The notes under the pieces: generated by a model
Told to the model about the DNA's origin: nothing
The model's database searches: none
What the model saw: only the letters and a program-made list of their open reading frames with translations
Shown: positions 50,659 through 59,318 of the stretch, piece after piece
Layout: each line of letters opens with the position of its first letter
Position numbering within the stretch: position 1 is the stretch's first letter
NCBI GenBank assembly: GCA_009777845.1
Contig: WRLD01000002.1
Location: forward strand, 1 to 64,000
DNA from: Defluviitaleaceae bacterium
GTDB lineage: Bacteria; Bacillota; Clostridia; Lachnospirales; WQUN01
Direction: 5' to 3'
Length of the DNA stretch: 64,000 bases
Translations under genes and position numbers: made by a program

Positions 50659-52365
50659 ATGCACGAGAATGACCTAAACACATTAAGGCACACGACCTCA
50701 CATATTCTTGCACAGGCGGTAAAACGGCTGTTTCCAAGCGTAAAGCTGGCAATCGGCCCCGCAATCGGCGACGGGTTTTATTATGATTTTGAAACGGAAA
50801 CGCCCTTTACGCCCGCCGACCTGGAAGCGATTGAGAAAGAAATGAAAAAAATTATCAAGGAAAATCTGCCGATTGAGCGGTTTACGCTTCCGCGTGACGA
50901 GGCGCTGGCATACGTGGACAAGCAGGGCGAGCCTTACAAACGCGAGCTTTTGGCGGATATAGAGGACGCGTCCTTTTACAAGCAGGGCGAATTTGTTGAC
51001 CTATGCGCAGGGCCGCATATGCCGCGTACGCGTGATGTTAAGGCGTTTAAGCTAACGTCCGTGGCGGGCGCGTACTGGCGCGGCGACGAAAAAAACAAAA
51101 TGCTTTCGCGTATTTACGGCACGGCATTTTTTACCAAGGACGAGCTGGCACAGCATTTGGAACGCATAGAGGAAGCAAAAAAACGCGACCACCGCAAGCT
51201 AGGCAAGGAAATGAAGCTGTTCGCCTTTTTGGACGAGGGGCCGGGCTTTCCGTTTTATTACCCCAAGGGCATTTCGCTGAAAAACAGGCTGATTGAATAC
51301 TGGCGGAAAATCCATAAACGCTACGGCTATCAGGAAATTTCTACGCCGATTATTCTCGATGCCGAGCTATGGAAGCGTTCGGGTCATTATGAAAAATACC
51401 GCGACAATATGTACAGCACCACCATGGACGAAATCGACTACTTTGTAAAGCCTATGAACTGCCCTGGCGGTATGCTTTTGTACGCCACAGAGCTGCACTC
51501 GTACAAGGAATTTCCGCTTAGAATGGCGGAGCTTGGAATTATTCACCGCGCGGAAAAATCTGGCGCGTTGCATGGGCTTGCGAGGGCGCGGCTTTTTACG
51601 CAGGACGATGCGCATATTTTTATGACGGCAGACCAAGCGCAGGACGAGATTATCAGCATAATCAAGCTGTACGAGGAAGTCTACGCGGCGTTTGGGCTTG
51701 ACGATTTTACGTTCGAGCTGTCTACGCGCCCCGAAAACAGCATAGGCACGGCCGAGGACTGGGAAACGTCCACCAACGCGCTACGCCTTTCCCTAGAAAA
51801 GCTAGGCCGCGAATACCAATTGAACGAGGGCGACGGCGCGTTTTACGGCCCGAAAATAGACTTCCATATCAAGGACAGCATGGGGCGTAGCTTCCAGTGC
51901 GGAACAATACAATTTGATATGCAAATGCCAGAACGATTTGATTTAAGCTATGTCGGCGCGGACGGCGCGAAGCACCGCCCCGTAATGGTTCACCGCGCTT
52001 GCTTTGGCAGTATCGAGCGGTTTTTGGCTATTCTGATTGAGCATTGCGCAGGTTGGTTTCCGTTTTGGCTTACGCCCGTGCAAATTATGGTTATTCCCAT
52101 AGCCGAACGCCATCACGAGGCCGCCAAAAGCCTGCTCGCACAGCTAGAGGCCGCCGACCTACGCGCCGAAGCCGATTTGCGTAACGAAAAAATGGGCTTC
52201 AAAATTCGCGAGGCACAGCTACAAAAAGTACCAGTAATGCTGATACTAGGCGACAACGAGGTCGCGGAAAACAAGGTGTCTGTGCGTAGCCGCGCGAACG
52301 GCGACGAGGGACAGCAGGATATAGCGGAGCTTATAGAGAAATTGAGAGCGGAGTCACAGATTTGA
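50659..52365 (+). CDS. thrS: Threonyl-tRNA synthetase lacking the N-terminal TGS domain
   Basis: A class II synthetase of 568 residues. The product starts directly at the editing domain (LRHTTSHILAQAVKRLFP with the zinc-type HxxxH), then the class II core with motif 2 region RMAELGIIHRAEKSGALHGL and motif 3 near the C-terminus, and the anticodon-binding domain (VMVIPIAERHHEAAKSLLA-like). Most bacterial ThrS have about 640 residues with a TGS domain of about 60 residues first; that domain is missing here. ATG 50659 has AAAGGAG upstream. The stop overlaps the next gene's TTG start. Confidence 0.94.
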   Translation: MHENDLNTLRHTTSHILAQAVKRLFPSVKLAIGPAIGDGFYYDFETETPFTPADLEAIEKEMKKIIKENLPIERFTLPRDEALAYVDKQGEPYKRELLADIEDASFYKQGEFVDLCAGPHMPRTRDVKAFKLTSVAGAYWRGDEKNKMLSRIYGTAFFTKDELAQHLERIEEAKKRDHRKLGKEMKLFAFLDEGPGFPFYYPKGISLKNRLIEYWRKIHKRYGYQEISTPIILDAELWKRSGHYEKYRDNMYSTTMDEIDYFVKPMNCPGGMLLYATELHSYKEFPLRMAELGIIHRAEKSGALHGLARARLFTQDDAHIFMTADQAQDEIISIIKLYEEVYAAFGLDDFTFELSTRPENSIGTAEDWETSTNALRLSLEKLGREYQLNEGDGAFYGPKIDFHIKDSMGRSFQCGTIQFDMQMPERFDLSYVGADGAKHRPVMVHRACFGSIERFLAILIEHCAGWFPFWLTPVQIMVIPIAERHHEAAKSLLAQLEAADLRAEADLRNEKMGFKIREAQLQKVPVMLILGDNEVAENKVSVRSRANGDEGQQDIAELIEKLRAESQI

Positions 52366-53828
52366 ATTTGCCTGAGAGCTTTTTAGATAGCATGAGGGGA
52401 ATGCTTAGTGCGGGGGAGTTTTTGGAGCTTTGTGGGGCTTATGAGAGGCCGTCTGTGCGTGGGTTGCGTGTGAATCTATTGAAAATTGGCGGTTGCACCG
52501 CTGGCATTTTCGGCGGCGGCTTCGCCGACCTTTCCCTCACGCCAGTACCTTGGTGTAAAACAGGCTTTATTTACGATTCGGGAATAAACGACAAGGGCGC
52601 TGCGGATTTTATTTCCAAAAAATCCCAAAGCCCTGCAAAAAGCGTAGACTACCATGCAGGGCTGTTTTACATTCAAGAGCCTAGCGCGATGTGTCCTGCC
52701 GAAGCGTTGGACGTACAACGCGGTCATAGGGTTTTAGACCTATGCGCCGCGCCAGGCGGAAAATCGGTACAAATTGCGGGGCATTTGCAGGGCGAGGGCT
52801 TGCTTGTGTCCAACGATTCCAGCCCGTCACGTTGCCGCGCCTTGGTGAAAAACCTAGAGCGCGCGGGCGTGACAAACGCGCTAGTCCTCACGGAACAGCC
52901 CATGAATTTGGGGCGATTTAGCGGATTTTTTGACAGAATTTTGGTGGATGCGCCGTGTTCTGGCGAGGGAATGTTTCGGCGCGAGCCTGACGCGATTAAG
53001 GCGTACACGTCAAACAAGCCAGAGGCCTGTGCCGCCGTGCAAAAGGAAATACTGCGGCACGCGGCGAAGCTACTGAAGCCAGACGGCAAAATGGTATATT
53101 CTACCTGCACATTTAATACTACCGAGAATGAGGACGTAATCGCGGATTTTTTGGAGAAGCATGGGGATTTTTCGCTTGTAGAGATAGGAAATTCGGTCAC
53201 GGATTGTGTGGGGGTAAGGAATGGGCGTGGTGGGCTTTCGCGGGCTGTGAGAATTTTTCCGCATGAAAAGGGCGAGGGGCATTTTGTTGCGTTACTCTCT
53301 CGTGGGGCTTCGCCCCTTTTTTCTGACTGTTCCGTTGATGTTTTGCGTACAACGCAAAATATCAACTTGGTGGGAATATCGCCCCGAAGCCTTGACATCT
53401 CCCGAACACGCGAAAAATTCCCAGAATTTACCGCTTTCTGCGACGAATTTTTAAACCTAGATTTTCCAACACACGGCGAGTTTGTAAAAAACGGCGACTG
53501 TTTGTATTTTCAAGCTGTGCCGCTTGATTTGCGTGGGTTGCGTGTGGCACGTAGCGGTTGGTACTTGGGCGATTGCCTAAAGGGGCGTTTTGTGCCTAGC
53601 CAAGCCCTAGCCATGGGCTTGCGGAAGGAGCAAGCGCGGTTTTCTGTCGAGCTGTCCGAAGCCGAATCGCAAAAATATTTGCGTGGCGAGTCTTGGCTTG
53701 TCGGCGGCGAATATTCGGGCAAGCCGTGGATTTTGGTCTGCCACAAGGGCTTTCCCTTGGGCTGGGCAAGAATTGTACAACAACGGCTAAAAAATAATTT
53801 GCCAGTGGGCTGGGCGGTGAAGCACTAA
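52362..53828 (+). CDS. 16S rRNA m5C methyltransferase (RsmF/NOL1-NOP2-Sun type) with in-frame repeat insertion
   Basis: A 488-residue SAM-dependent RNA cytosine-5 methyltransferase. The SAM-binding LDLCAAPGGKSVQIAG, the catalytic VDAPCSGEGMFRREPDA and YSTCTFNTTENEDVIADF hold the two active-site cysteines. The C-terminal third resembles the RsmF RNA-binding domain (LPVGWAV). TTG 52362 is the start, with GGAG eight bases upstream and overlap with the thrS stop. Residues about 314-345 (ALLSRGASPLFSDC onward, ending SPRSLDISR) are encoded by an F repeat also found between genes at 42.6 kb, so a repeat has become coding sequence. Exact rRNA target unknown. Confidence 0.88.
   Translation: MNLPESFLDSMRGMLSAGEFLELCGAYERPSVRGLRVNLLKIGGCTAGIFGGGFADLSLTPVPWCKTGFIYDSGINDKGAADFISKKSQSPAKSVDYHAGLFYIQEPSAMCPAEALDVQRGHRVLDLCAAPGGKSVQIAGHLQGEGLLVSNDSSPSRCRALVKNLERAGVTNALVLTEQPMNLGRFSGFFDRILVDAPCSGEGMFRREPDAIKAYTSNKPEACAAVQKEILRHAAKLLKPDGKMVYSTCTFNTTENEDVIADFLEKHGDFSLVEIGNSVTDCVGVRNGRGGLSRAVRIFPHEKGEGHFVALLSRGASPLFSDCSVDVLRTTQNINLVGISPRSLDISRTREKFPEFTAFCDEFLNLDFPTHGEFVKNGDCLYFQAVPLDLRGLRVARSGWYLGDCLKGRFVPSQALAMGLRKEQARFSVELSEAESQKYLRGESWLVGGEYSGKPWILVCHKGFPLGWARIVQQRLKNNLPVGWAVKH
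53304..53396 (+). repeat. F repeat copy 3, inside the RsmF-like coding sequence
   Basis: GGGGCTTCGCCCC, TTCTGACTGT, GGTGGGAATATC and CGAAGCCTTGACA are in the same order as F1 (42623-42685). An additional hairpin, GTTGATGTTTTGCGT with ACGCAAAATATCAAC, is inserted between the halves. The reading frame stays open throughout. Confidence 0.75.
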
Positions 53829-53914
53829 GGTCAACATACCCTTGTAGGGGACGGATTTATCCGTCCCGAGGTCGCCGCGTTCGTTAATTAAGGACGGAAA
53901 TGGCAGGACGGATT

Positions 53915-54025
53915 GTAGGGGACGGATTTATCCGTCCCGAGGTATGCACGTTCATCAATTCGGGGCGGGTAACGTCCATTAACGCAGAGCGAGGCAACCT
54001 CGGGACGGATAAATCCGTCCCCTAC
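53915..54025. repeat. C module copy 7
   Basis: A 111-bp palindrome. GCACGTTCATCAATTC comes first and CGCAGAGCGAGG last, the reverse of copies 1, 2 and 9 when the flanks are aligned. Confidence 0.88.
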
Positions 54026-54080
54026 AAAAAACCTGCAAAGCCCCTACAACAAACGCAATATTTTAATCTACGTTTCGCTC

Positions 54081-54236
54081 CTGCTGTGCCTCGCTCCCTC
54101 TGTGCCTCTGTGCCTCTGTGTGAAAAAATCTTTTTGACAAATAATGAACGTAGGTAAAGCGTAAAGCCTCATTATTTAGTTTAAAAGAATTTTTCACACA
54201 GAGGCACAGAGGCACAGAGGGAGCGTGGCACAGCAG
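54081..54236. repeat. B module copy 5
   Basis: Begins CTGCTGTGCC and ends GGCACAGCAG. The core has GAACGTAGGTAAAGCGTAAA on the plus strand. Confidence 0.85.
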
Positions 54237-54395
54237 GCAATGAAACGCAGATTTAACGGATTCAAAAGCACGCCCGAAAAAATCCGCGAAAATCCGTTAA
54301 ATCCGCGTAAATCCGCGTTCCATGCTTTTACTTTAATTCACGCTCAAGTTATAGTACAGGTCTGCTCTGAATATAACTAATTGACAGTGCAGATT

Positions 54396-54430
54396 CACAC
54401 ATGAAAAATCGCCGAAGGCGAGTCAAAAAA
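54396..54430 (+). repeat. G hairpin repeat copy 1, 5' of uppP
   Basis: GAAAAATCGCCGAAGGCGAG is followed by an A-run: a 5-bp stem TCGCC/GGCGA with a GAA loop. The same sequence precedes the VOC gene at 55264-55297. On the minus strand it would look like a short terminator. Confidence 0.6.
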
Positions 54431-54442
54431 AGGTGGTACGAC

Positions 54443-55246
54443 ATGAACATTCTCGAAGCAATAATTCTAGGCATAGTACAGGGAATTGCGGAGTTTTTGC
54501 CCATAAGCTCATCGGGGCATCTTATTCTCATGCAGAACGTCCTAGGCATAAGCATAGACGAGGCGCATCTTTTTACGTTTGATATAGTTGTACATTTAGG
54601 CTCATTGGTGGCGATACTTGTTGTATTTTGGTCTGATATTTGGAAGCTAATCAAGAACCCTTTTTGCAAAATGACCGCGCTTTTAGCTATCGGCACTGTT
54701 CCTGCGGTTATTTCGGGGCTGTTTTTGCAAGACATAATCGTAAGCTATTTGCGTAGCGGTATCTGGCTCGCCGCCGCGTTTACGGTCACGGGCTTTCTTA
54801 TGCTCCTTGCGGACAGCTTTCCGCAGGGTACAAAGTCGGAGGACGATATTTCCTATCTTGACGCGCTTTTTGTCGGCTTGTGTCAAGCGTTGGCGTTGCC
54901 GCCTGGGATTTCACGCTCGGGGACGACCATTACTGGCGCGCTTTCACGCAAAATCAACCGCGAAGCCGCGGCGCGGTATTCGTTTTTGCTGGCAATTATC
55001 GCGATTGGCGGCGCAGGGCTTTTGGACGGCATAAAATTTGTACGCGGCGGCGGAGCGGCACTTGAAACAATCGGCGCAGTGCCGTTGTTGATTGGGTTTA
55101 TTACGTCGCTTGTTGTCGGTTTTTTGTCAATAAAACTCTTATTACAGCTTATTAAGGCTTGCAAACTCAAATATTTCGCGTACTATTTATGGGTTTTGGC
55201 AGGAATAATCACAGTGGATTATTTTATTTTGAAAATAATATTCTAG
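54443..55246 (+). CDS. uppP: Undecaprenyl-diphosphatase (BacA/UppP)
   Basis: A 267-residue polytopic membrane phosphatase that recycles undecaprenyl pyrophosphate for cell-wall synthesis and confers bacitracin tolerance. The catalytic motifs are GIAEFLPISSSGHL near the N-terminus and LALPPGISRSGTTI near residue 160. About seven to eight hydrophobic segments are visible. AAAGGTGG precedes ATG 54443; a longer in-frame start lies in the G hairpin repeat. Confidence 0.95.
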   Translation: MNILEAIILGIVQGIAEFLPISSSGHLILMQNVLGISIDEAHLFTFDIVVHLGSLVAILVVFWSDIWKLIKNPFCKMTALLAIGTVPAVISGLFLQDIIVSYLRSGIWLAAAFTVTGFLMLLADSFPQGTKSEDDISYLDALFVGLCQALALPPGISRSGTTITGALSRKINREAAARYSFLLAIIAIGGAGLLDGIKFVRGGGAALETIGAVPLLIGFITSLVVGFLSIKLLLQLIKACKLKYFAYYLWVLAGIITVDYFILKIIF

Positions 55247-55263
55247 GTGGTAGTGTAAAGTCG

Positions 55264-55297
55264 CACACGAAAAATCGCCGAAGGCGAGCCAAAAAAA
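55264..55297 (+). repeat. G hairpin repeat copy 2, 5' of the VOC gene
   Basis: ACACGAAAAATCGCCGAAGG then CGAGCC and an A-run; matches the copy before uppP apart from single-base differences. Confidence 0.6.
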
Positions 55298-55311
55298 TCG
55301 GAGGCAACAAA

Positions 55312-55707
55312 ATGACAACACCAAGGTTTATTCAAAACATCACAGGTTTTACACTATTCGTTCCATCAGTCGAAGAAACAACTGAATGGTACGAGAAGCA
55401 TTTAGGTTTTCAATGCGAGGGTTATGGCGAACATGCAATGATAAAGGTATCAGATACTAATTATATCTTTCACCTATTGCGTAGTGACGACAACGGCTTG
55501 TCAAGAATAACAGGAAATAACGCTACTTGTTTTCTTTTTGTTGAGGGTCTTGAAGCAATGCGTGAAAAAATATTAAATACAGGGTGGGATAAAGTGTCCG
55601 AAATAATAGAAGAAGGCTGGGGAACTAAATTGTTTTATGTTAATGATTTGAATGGGTTTGAGCTTCGTATTTGCGAATGGAATACCGATTCTAAAGGAGA
55701 GATTTAA
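55312..55707 (+). CDS. VOC (glyoxalase/bleomycin resistance) superfamily protein
   Basis: A 131-residue protein with two beta-alpha-beta-beta-beta halves typical of the vicinal oxygen chelate fold: FTLFVPSVEETTEWYEKHLG in the first and CFLFVEGLEAMREKI then FYVNDLNGFELRICEW in the second. Candidate metal ligands are few, so the activity is unknown. GGAGG precedes ATG 55312. The gene is somewhat more AT-rich than its neighbours. Its stop overlaps the next start as TAATG. Confidence 0.85.
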   Translation: MTTPRFIQNITGFTLFVPSVEETTEWYEKHLGFQCEGYGEHAMIKVSDTNYIFHLLRSDDNGLSRITGNNATCFLFVEGLEAMREKILNTGWDKVSEIIEEGWGTKLFYVNDLNGFELRICEWNTDSKGEI

Positions 55708-55970
55708 TGCTACGTATGTACGATTTACGCCAGAAAGAAATAGTAAACATCAACGACGGCGCGAGGTACGGCTTTGTTAGCGATTTGGAAATAGACACAA
55801 CAGACGGCAAAACCGCCGCGCTGATTGTACCCGGCCCAGGGCGAGTGCTAGGCGTTTTCGGGCGTGACCAGGAGTACCGCATACCGTGGGAAAGCATAAA
55901 CAAAATAGGCGAGGATATAATTCTCGTAGACTGCACTACCGAAAAAATTTTATCGAGCAGTGATACATAA
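55707..55970 (+). CDS. YlmC/YmxH family sporulation protein (PRC-barrel)
   Basis: An 87-residue PRC-barrel protein. MYDLRQKEIVNINDGARYGF, VSDLEIDTTDGKTAALIVPG and YRIPWESINKIGEDIILVD are typical of YlmC/YmxH. Sporulation-linked in Firmicutes, with no known biochemical activity. Its ATG overlaps the VOC gene stop (TAATG), with GGAGAG upstream. Confidence 0.9.
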   Translation: MLRMYDLRQKEIVNINDGARYGFVSDLEIDTTDGKTAALIVPGPGRVLGVFGRDQEYRIPWESINKIGEDIILVDCTTEKILSSSDT

Positions 55971-56014
55971 GCGGCAAGCCACCAACGTATATATAAAAAA
56001 AAGAGGAGCAGAAC

Positions 56015-56392
56015 ATGTCTTTTTCAAAAACACAAATTAAACACCTATCCATAGGTGTCTTGATGGCATATGCCATTACGGGGATTGTTTTCCTCGGGTT
56101 CGCAATGCTTATTACATACACAAGCATGAGCGAACGTAGCCTGCCCACGATTGTGGCGGTTACAACTGTACTGTCGGTGATGGTCGCAGGGTTTGATGCG
56201 GCGCGCGGCGCGACAAGCCGCGGCTGGCTGTGGGGAATGGCGGCGGGCTTTGCTTATATTGCGATTATGGCGGTCGTCATGTTCGTGTTCCTGCCGACAT
56301 TTTCGGTAGACGGCAGGACGCTAATCGTTAGCGTTTTGGGAATAATCGGCGGCGGCTTAGGCGGAGTTTTGGGGATAAATGTGAAGAAGTAA
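56015..56392 (+). CDS. TIGR04086 family membrane protein
   Basis: A 125-residue membrane protein with four hydrophobic segments, of the YrzE/TIGR04086 type found in Clostridia and Bacilli. GVLMAYAITGIVFLGFAML begins the first helix and LGIIGGGLGGVLGINVKK closes the protein. AGAGGAG precedes ATG 56015. Function unknown. Confidence 0.82.
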   Translation: MSFSKTQIKHLSIGVLMAYAITGIVFLGFAMLITYTSMSERSLPTIVAVTTVLSVMVAGFDAARGATSRGWLWGMAAGFAYIAIMAVVMFVFLPTFSVDGRTLIVSVLGIIGGGLGGVLGINVKK

Positions 56393-56400
56393 GGCGCGGC

Positions 56401-56753
56401 ACGCGGATTTTAAAGGCATGGCACGCGGATTTTCGCGGATTTGGCGGATTTTCGCGGATTCGTTCGTACGTGTTTTTAAATCCGTCCGCCACGATATACG
56501 CGCGTTTGTCAATTTGGGGTGGGGTAAATGTCGGGACGAATTGTAGGGGACGGATTTATCCGTCCCGAGGTCGCCACGTTCGTTAATTAGGGACGGACAA
56601 CGTCCAACCAATTTACAGCGTGCAAACCTCGGGACGGATAAATCCGTCCCCTACAAAAAACTGGTAACGGAGGAACACGGATTCAAAAACACGCCCGAAA
56701 AAATCCGCGAAAATCCGTTAAATCCGCGAAAATCCGCGTTCCATGCCTTTAAA
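56401..56753. repeat. Composite element M8 (A-C-A)
   Basis: Left arm GGCATGGCACGCGGATTTTC, C module 56543-56654, right A arm ending GCGTTCCATGCCTTT near 56750. The element lies between convergent genes. Confidence 0.83.
56543..56654. repeat. C module copy 8
   Basis: A 112-bp palindrome with GTAGGGGACGGATTTATCC ends. The core differs from other copies in part (CGCCACGTTCGTTAATTAGG), resembling the half copy at 53844. Confidence 0.86.
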
Positions 56754-56766
56754 AAAAATCCGCACT

Positions 56767-57243
56767 CTATCTTTTTAATGCCCTCAACATCTTCTCATTA
56801 GGCTCAATTATCACCAATATCCTCCTGCCGCCCTGTACGGCAACTAGCGCGTATGTGTCCGCGCCGTGTACGCCGCTGGAATAGTCGCGCCGTTCCTGTG
56901 CCGCGCCAAACGCCGCCGCGTGTTTGCTGTCGTTTAGCTGTGCCATTGCTTCTATTTGCCGCATGTTTACGCTAAACACACGCTTGCGGCGTAGCTGGTC
57001 GTAAATGATGTCAATGTCCAGCTCGCCATTAGTGAAGGCATACTCGTACTCCACGTTTAAATAGCCAATCAAAAACCTTGCGCCAAAAAACAACCCAAGC
57101 ACCACGAGCATTGCGAAATGGCTAAGCACAACAAACGAAGCCGCGCCAATAACGCCCACGAGTACCCATATGCACGCCTTGATTATTGTGTCTTTTAGTG
57201 TCGGCACGCGCTTTACTATTTGTTCATTAAATACATCGCCCAT
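56767..57243 (-). CDS. DUF6106-like membrane protein
   Basis: A 158-residue protein: two hydrophobic segments (about residues 20-60) followed by a soluble domain beginning LNVEYEYAFTNGELDIDIIY and containing RKRVFSVNMRQIEAMAQ. The layout matches a family of clostridial proteins I know as DUF6106; function unknown. The start at 57243 has GGGTG upstream and follows the nitroreductase stop by five bases. Confidence 0.72.
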   Translation of the reverse strand: MGDVFNEQIVKRVPTLKDTIIKACIWVLVGVIGAASFVVLSHFAMLVVLGLFFGARFLIGYLNVEYEYAFTNGELDIDIIYDQLRRKRVFSVNMRQIEAMAQLNDSKHAAAFGAAQERRDYSSGVHGADTYALVAVQGGRRILVIIEPNEKMLRALKR

Positions 57244-57248
57244 GGCCG

Positions 57249-57794
57249 TCACCCTATATAGGTTACTTTGTTTTTGTCAAGCTCGTGCGGAGCCTTGCCA
57301 GTGTTGATTTGCCCTACGCCCACAGACATGCCGAAGCTGTAGCCGTCTGGGAATTTGAGCCGCTTGGCAAATTCTGGATTGTGGTCGATAGCGTAGCGCG
57401 CCATGCCGCAGATAACCGAGCCAAGCCCCATAGAATGTGCCGCCAACGCAATATTTTGGCTAACTATGCCGCAATCCAGCGGCGCGGCCTCGCTCTCGTC
57501 CTTGGCAATAAAAATCATGCACGGTGCATTGTAAAACACCCTGCCGCCCCTGTCGAGCATACGTTTGTGCCACTCCGCATCATGCTTAATAAACTCCATG
57601 ACGGCCTCGTCCATTTCCATGATGAGGCTGTCGTCCGTCACCACGATTATATGCCACGGCTGCAAATTCATTGCGCTAGGCGCGGCAAGCGCGGCATTAA
57701 CTAGCCGCTCTATTTGCGTGGGTTCGAGCGGTTCTGGCTTAAAATCGCGGCATGTGTTCCGTTCCATTATTGCTTTTAGGGTTTCGTTGCTCAT
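57249..57794 (-). CDS. Nitroreductase family protein
   Basis: A 181-residue FMN-dependent NAD(P)H oxidoreductase. RNTCRDFKPEPLEPTQIERL gives the FMN-phosphate Arg residues, APSAMNLQPWHIIVVTD the second site, and LAAHSMGLGSVICGM the C-terminal FMN contact. Substrate unknown. GGAGG-like AGGAGGAC precedes ATG 57794. Confidence 0.9.
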   Translation of the reverse strand: MSNETLKAIMERNTCRDFKPEPLEPTQIERLVNAALAAPSAMNLQPWHIIVVTDDSLIMEMDEAVMEFIKHDAEWHKRMLDRGGRVFYNAPCMIFIAKDESEAAPLDCGIVSQNIALAAHSMGLGSVICGMARYAIDHNPEFAKRLKFPDGYSFGMSVGVGQINTGKAPHELDKNKVTYIG

Positions 57795-57859
57795 AAGAAA
57801 GTCCTCCTTGGTTTGTTTTTTCGGTTTGTTTCATATGCGTGGCATTTTTGTGGCTCGAT

Positions 57860-58035
57860 TTATGGAACGCGGATTTCCGCGGATTTGGCGGATTTTCGCG
57901 GATTCTTTCCCGCGTTCATTCAAAACTAACGAAATGTGAATTGCGTAGGTTTTTAATTACGCGGATTTTAAAGAACACGCCAGACAGAATCCGCGAAAAT
58001 CCGTTAAATCCGCGTAAATCCGCGTTCCATGCCTT
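57860..58035. repeat. Compact palindromic element M9
   Basis: Left arm ATGGAACGCGGATTTCCGCG and right arm ending GCGTTCCATGCCTTT bound about 175 bases of A-type repeats, without B or C modules. Confidence 0.8.
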
Positions 58036-58037
58036 TT

Positions 58038-59210
58038 TTAACTTCTCACCGCCGCACAAAAAACCTGCACGGCTTGCTCCAGCTCCTCAAGCGAAAGATA
58101 ACTCGGCGCGAAACGCAGGTTTGAATCCGCAGGCTCATTATTGTACGGAAAGGTCGCGCCCGCTTCCGTTAGCAAAACGCCCGCTTCCTTACATAGCTGT
58201 TGCACGCGCCTTGCGCGGTTGGGGATTTCTACAGATATAAAATATCCGCCCCTCGGCGCGACAAATGTCGCGTCAGTGCCTTTGAGCTTTTCGGTAAAAT
58301 AGTCGATAGCAAGCTCGAATTTCGGGCGTAAAATATCGGCGTGTAACGCCATATGCGCTTCTATGCCTTTCAGGTCTTTGAAGTACCGCGCGTGCCTGAG
58401 CTGGTTTATTTTGTCGGGGCCTATGGTCTGCACGCCTAGCCGTTTACGCAGAATGGCTTGGTTTTCGCCAGCCGCCGCGACACAGGCTACACCGCCGCCC
58501 GCTATGCTTATTTTGGAAAAAGATGTAAACATGAACGGACGGGCTTCGTGACCGTTCTTTTTACATTCGTGCAAAATATTTAGAATTTTCGGGCGTTCCC
58601 CGCTAAATTGGTGAATGGTGTACGCATCGTCCCACATTATTTTAAACGCAGGGTTTGCCGTTTTCATTGCCGCCAAACGGCTTACGGTTTGGTCGCTGTA
58701 AATAAAGCCCTGCGGATTGGAAAACACTGGCACGCACCACATTCCCACCACATCTGGGTCGCGGACGAGTTCCTCCACCTCGTCCATGTCAATGCCGTGC
58801 GTGGGGTTCGTTTTTACGGTAAGCATTTTTATGCCAAAGTATTCACAAATAGCAAAATGGCGGTCGTAGCCTGGCGCGGGGCAAATAAATTTCGGATTGT
58901 TCCATTGCCTGGACAAAACCATTGTACTTATGCAGTCGAACATCATATTTAAGCTGGAATTTCCGCCTACGATTATTTCGCCTGCTTCTACATCTAAAAG
59001 CTCTGCGAAAATACGCTTCATTTCGGGCAAGCCGTCGTTGCCGCCATAGTTTCTTACGTCTGTTCCGTCCTCGGCGTAGGGGCTGGGGCTGAGCGGCATG
59101 TTAAATAATTTATTGCTAAGGGCGAGCTGCTCCGCGCAAGGCTTTCCGCGGGTTGCGTCTATGCTTAGGTTGCGTGCTTTAAGCAGCTCAAATTCCTCTT
59201 GTACGTTCAC
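58038..59210 (-). CDS. Aspartate aminotransferase-like class I PLP enzyme (PF12897 type)
   Basis: A 390-residue fold-type I aminotransferase. GNDGLPEMKRIFAELL, VGGNSSLNMMFDCIST, the Asp in IMWDDAYTIHQF and the Schiff-base Lys in FTSFSKISIAGGGVAC are diagnostic of the bacterial 'type Ic' aspartate aminotransferases. GTG 59210 is used as start, with GGAG nine bases upstream. Likely role: aspartate or alanine synthesis. Substrate not proven. Confidence 0.88.
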   Translation of the reverse strand: MNVQEEFELLKARNLSIDATRGKPCAEQLALSNKLFNMPLSPSPYAEDGTDVRNYGGNDGLPEMKRIFAELLDVEAGEIIVGGNSSLNMMFDCISTMVLSRQWNNPKFICPAPGYDRHFAICEYFGIKMLTVKTNPTHGIDMDEVEELVRDPDVVGMWCVPVFSNPQGFIYSDQTVSRLAAMKTANPAFKIMWDDAYTIHQFSGERPKILNILHECKKNGHEARPFMFTSFSKISIAGGGVACVAAAGENQAILRKRLGVQTIGPDKINQLRHARYFKDLKGIEAHMALHADILRPKFELAIDYFTEKLKGTDATFVAPRGGYFISVEIPNRARRVQQLCKEAGVLLTEAGATFPYNNEPADSNLRFAPSYLSLEELEQAVQVFCAAVRS

Positions 59211-59318
59211 ACATAATCACTCCGTATTTGTATTGTGTTAAATTTTCCGTTGAAAGTATATCATAAAACAAACAAGTCTGTTAGAATAAAATTCACAAAA
59301 TTTTTGGAGGTTATTATC

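Larger units (their letters stand above)
53844..54326. repeat. Composite element M7 (half C, C, B, right A arm)
   Basis: Fills the rsmF to uppP gap. A half C module (53844 to about 53880, left arm only), a full C module (53915-54025), a B module (54081-54236) and a right A arm ending GCGTTCCATG near 54325. There is no left A arm. The C core is inverted relative to the C copies at 29.8 and 60.9 kb. Confidence 0.83.

Noticed and set aside
52724-53398. Minus-strand open frame (224 codons) opposite the RsmF-like gene
   Set aside because: Antisense shadow of a well-supported methyltransferase coding region.
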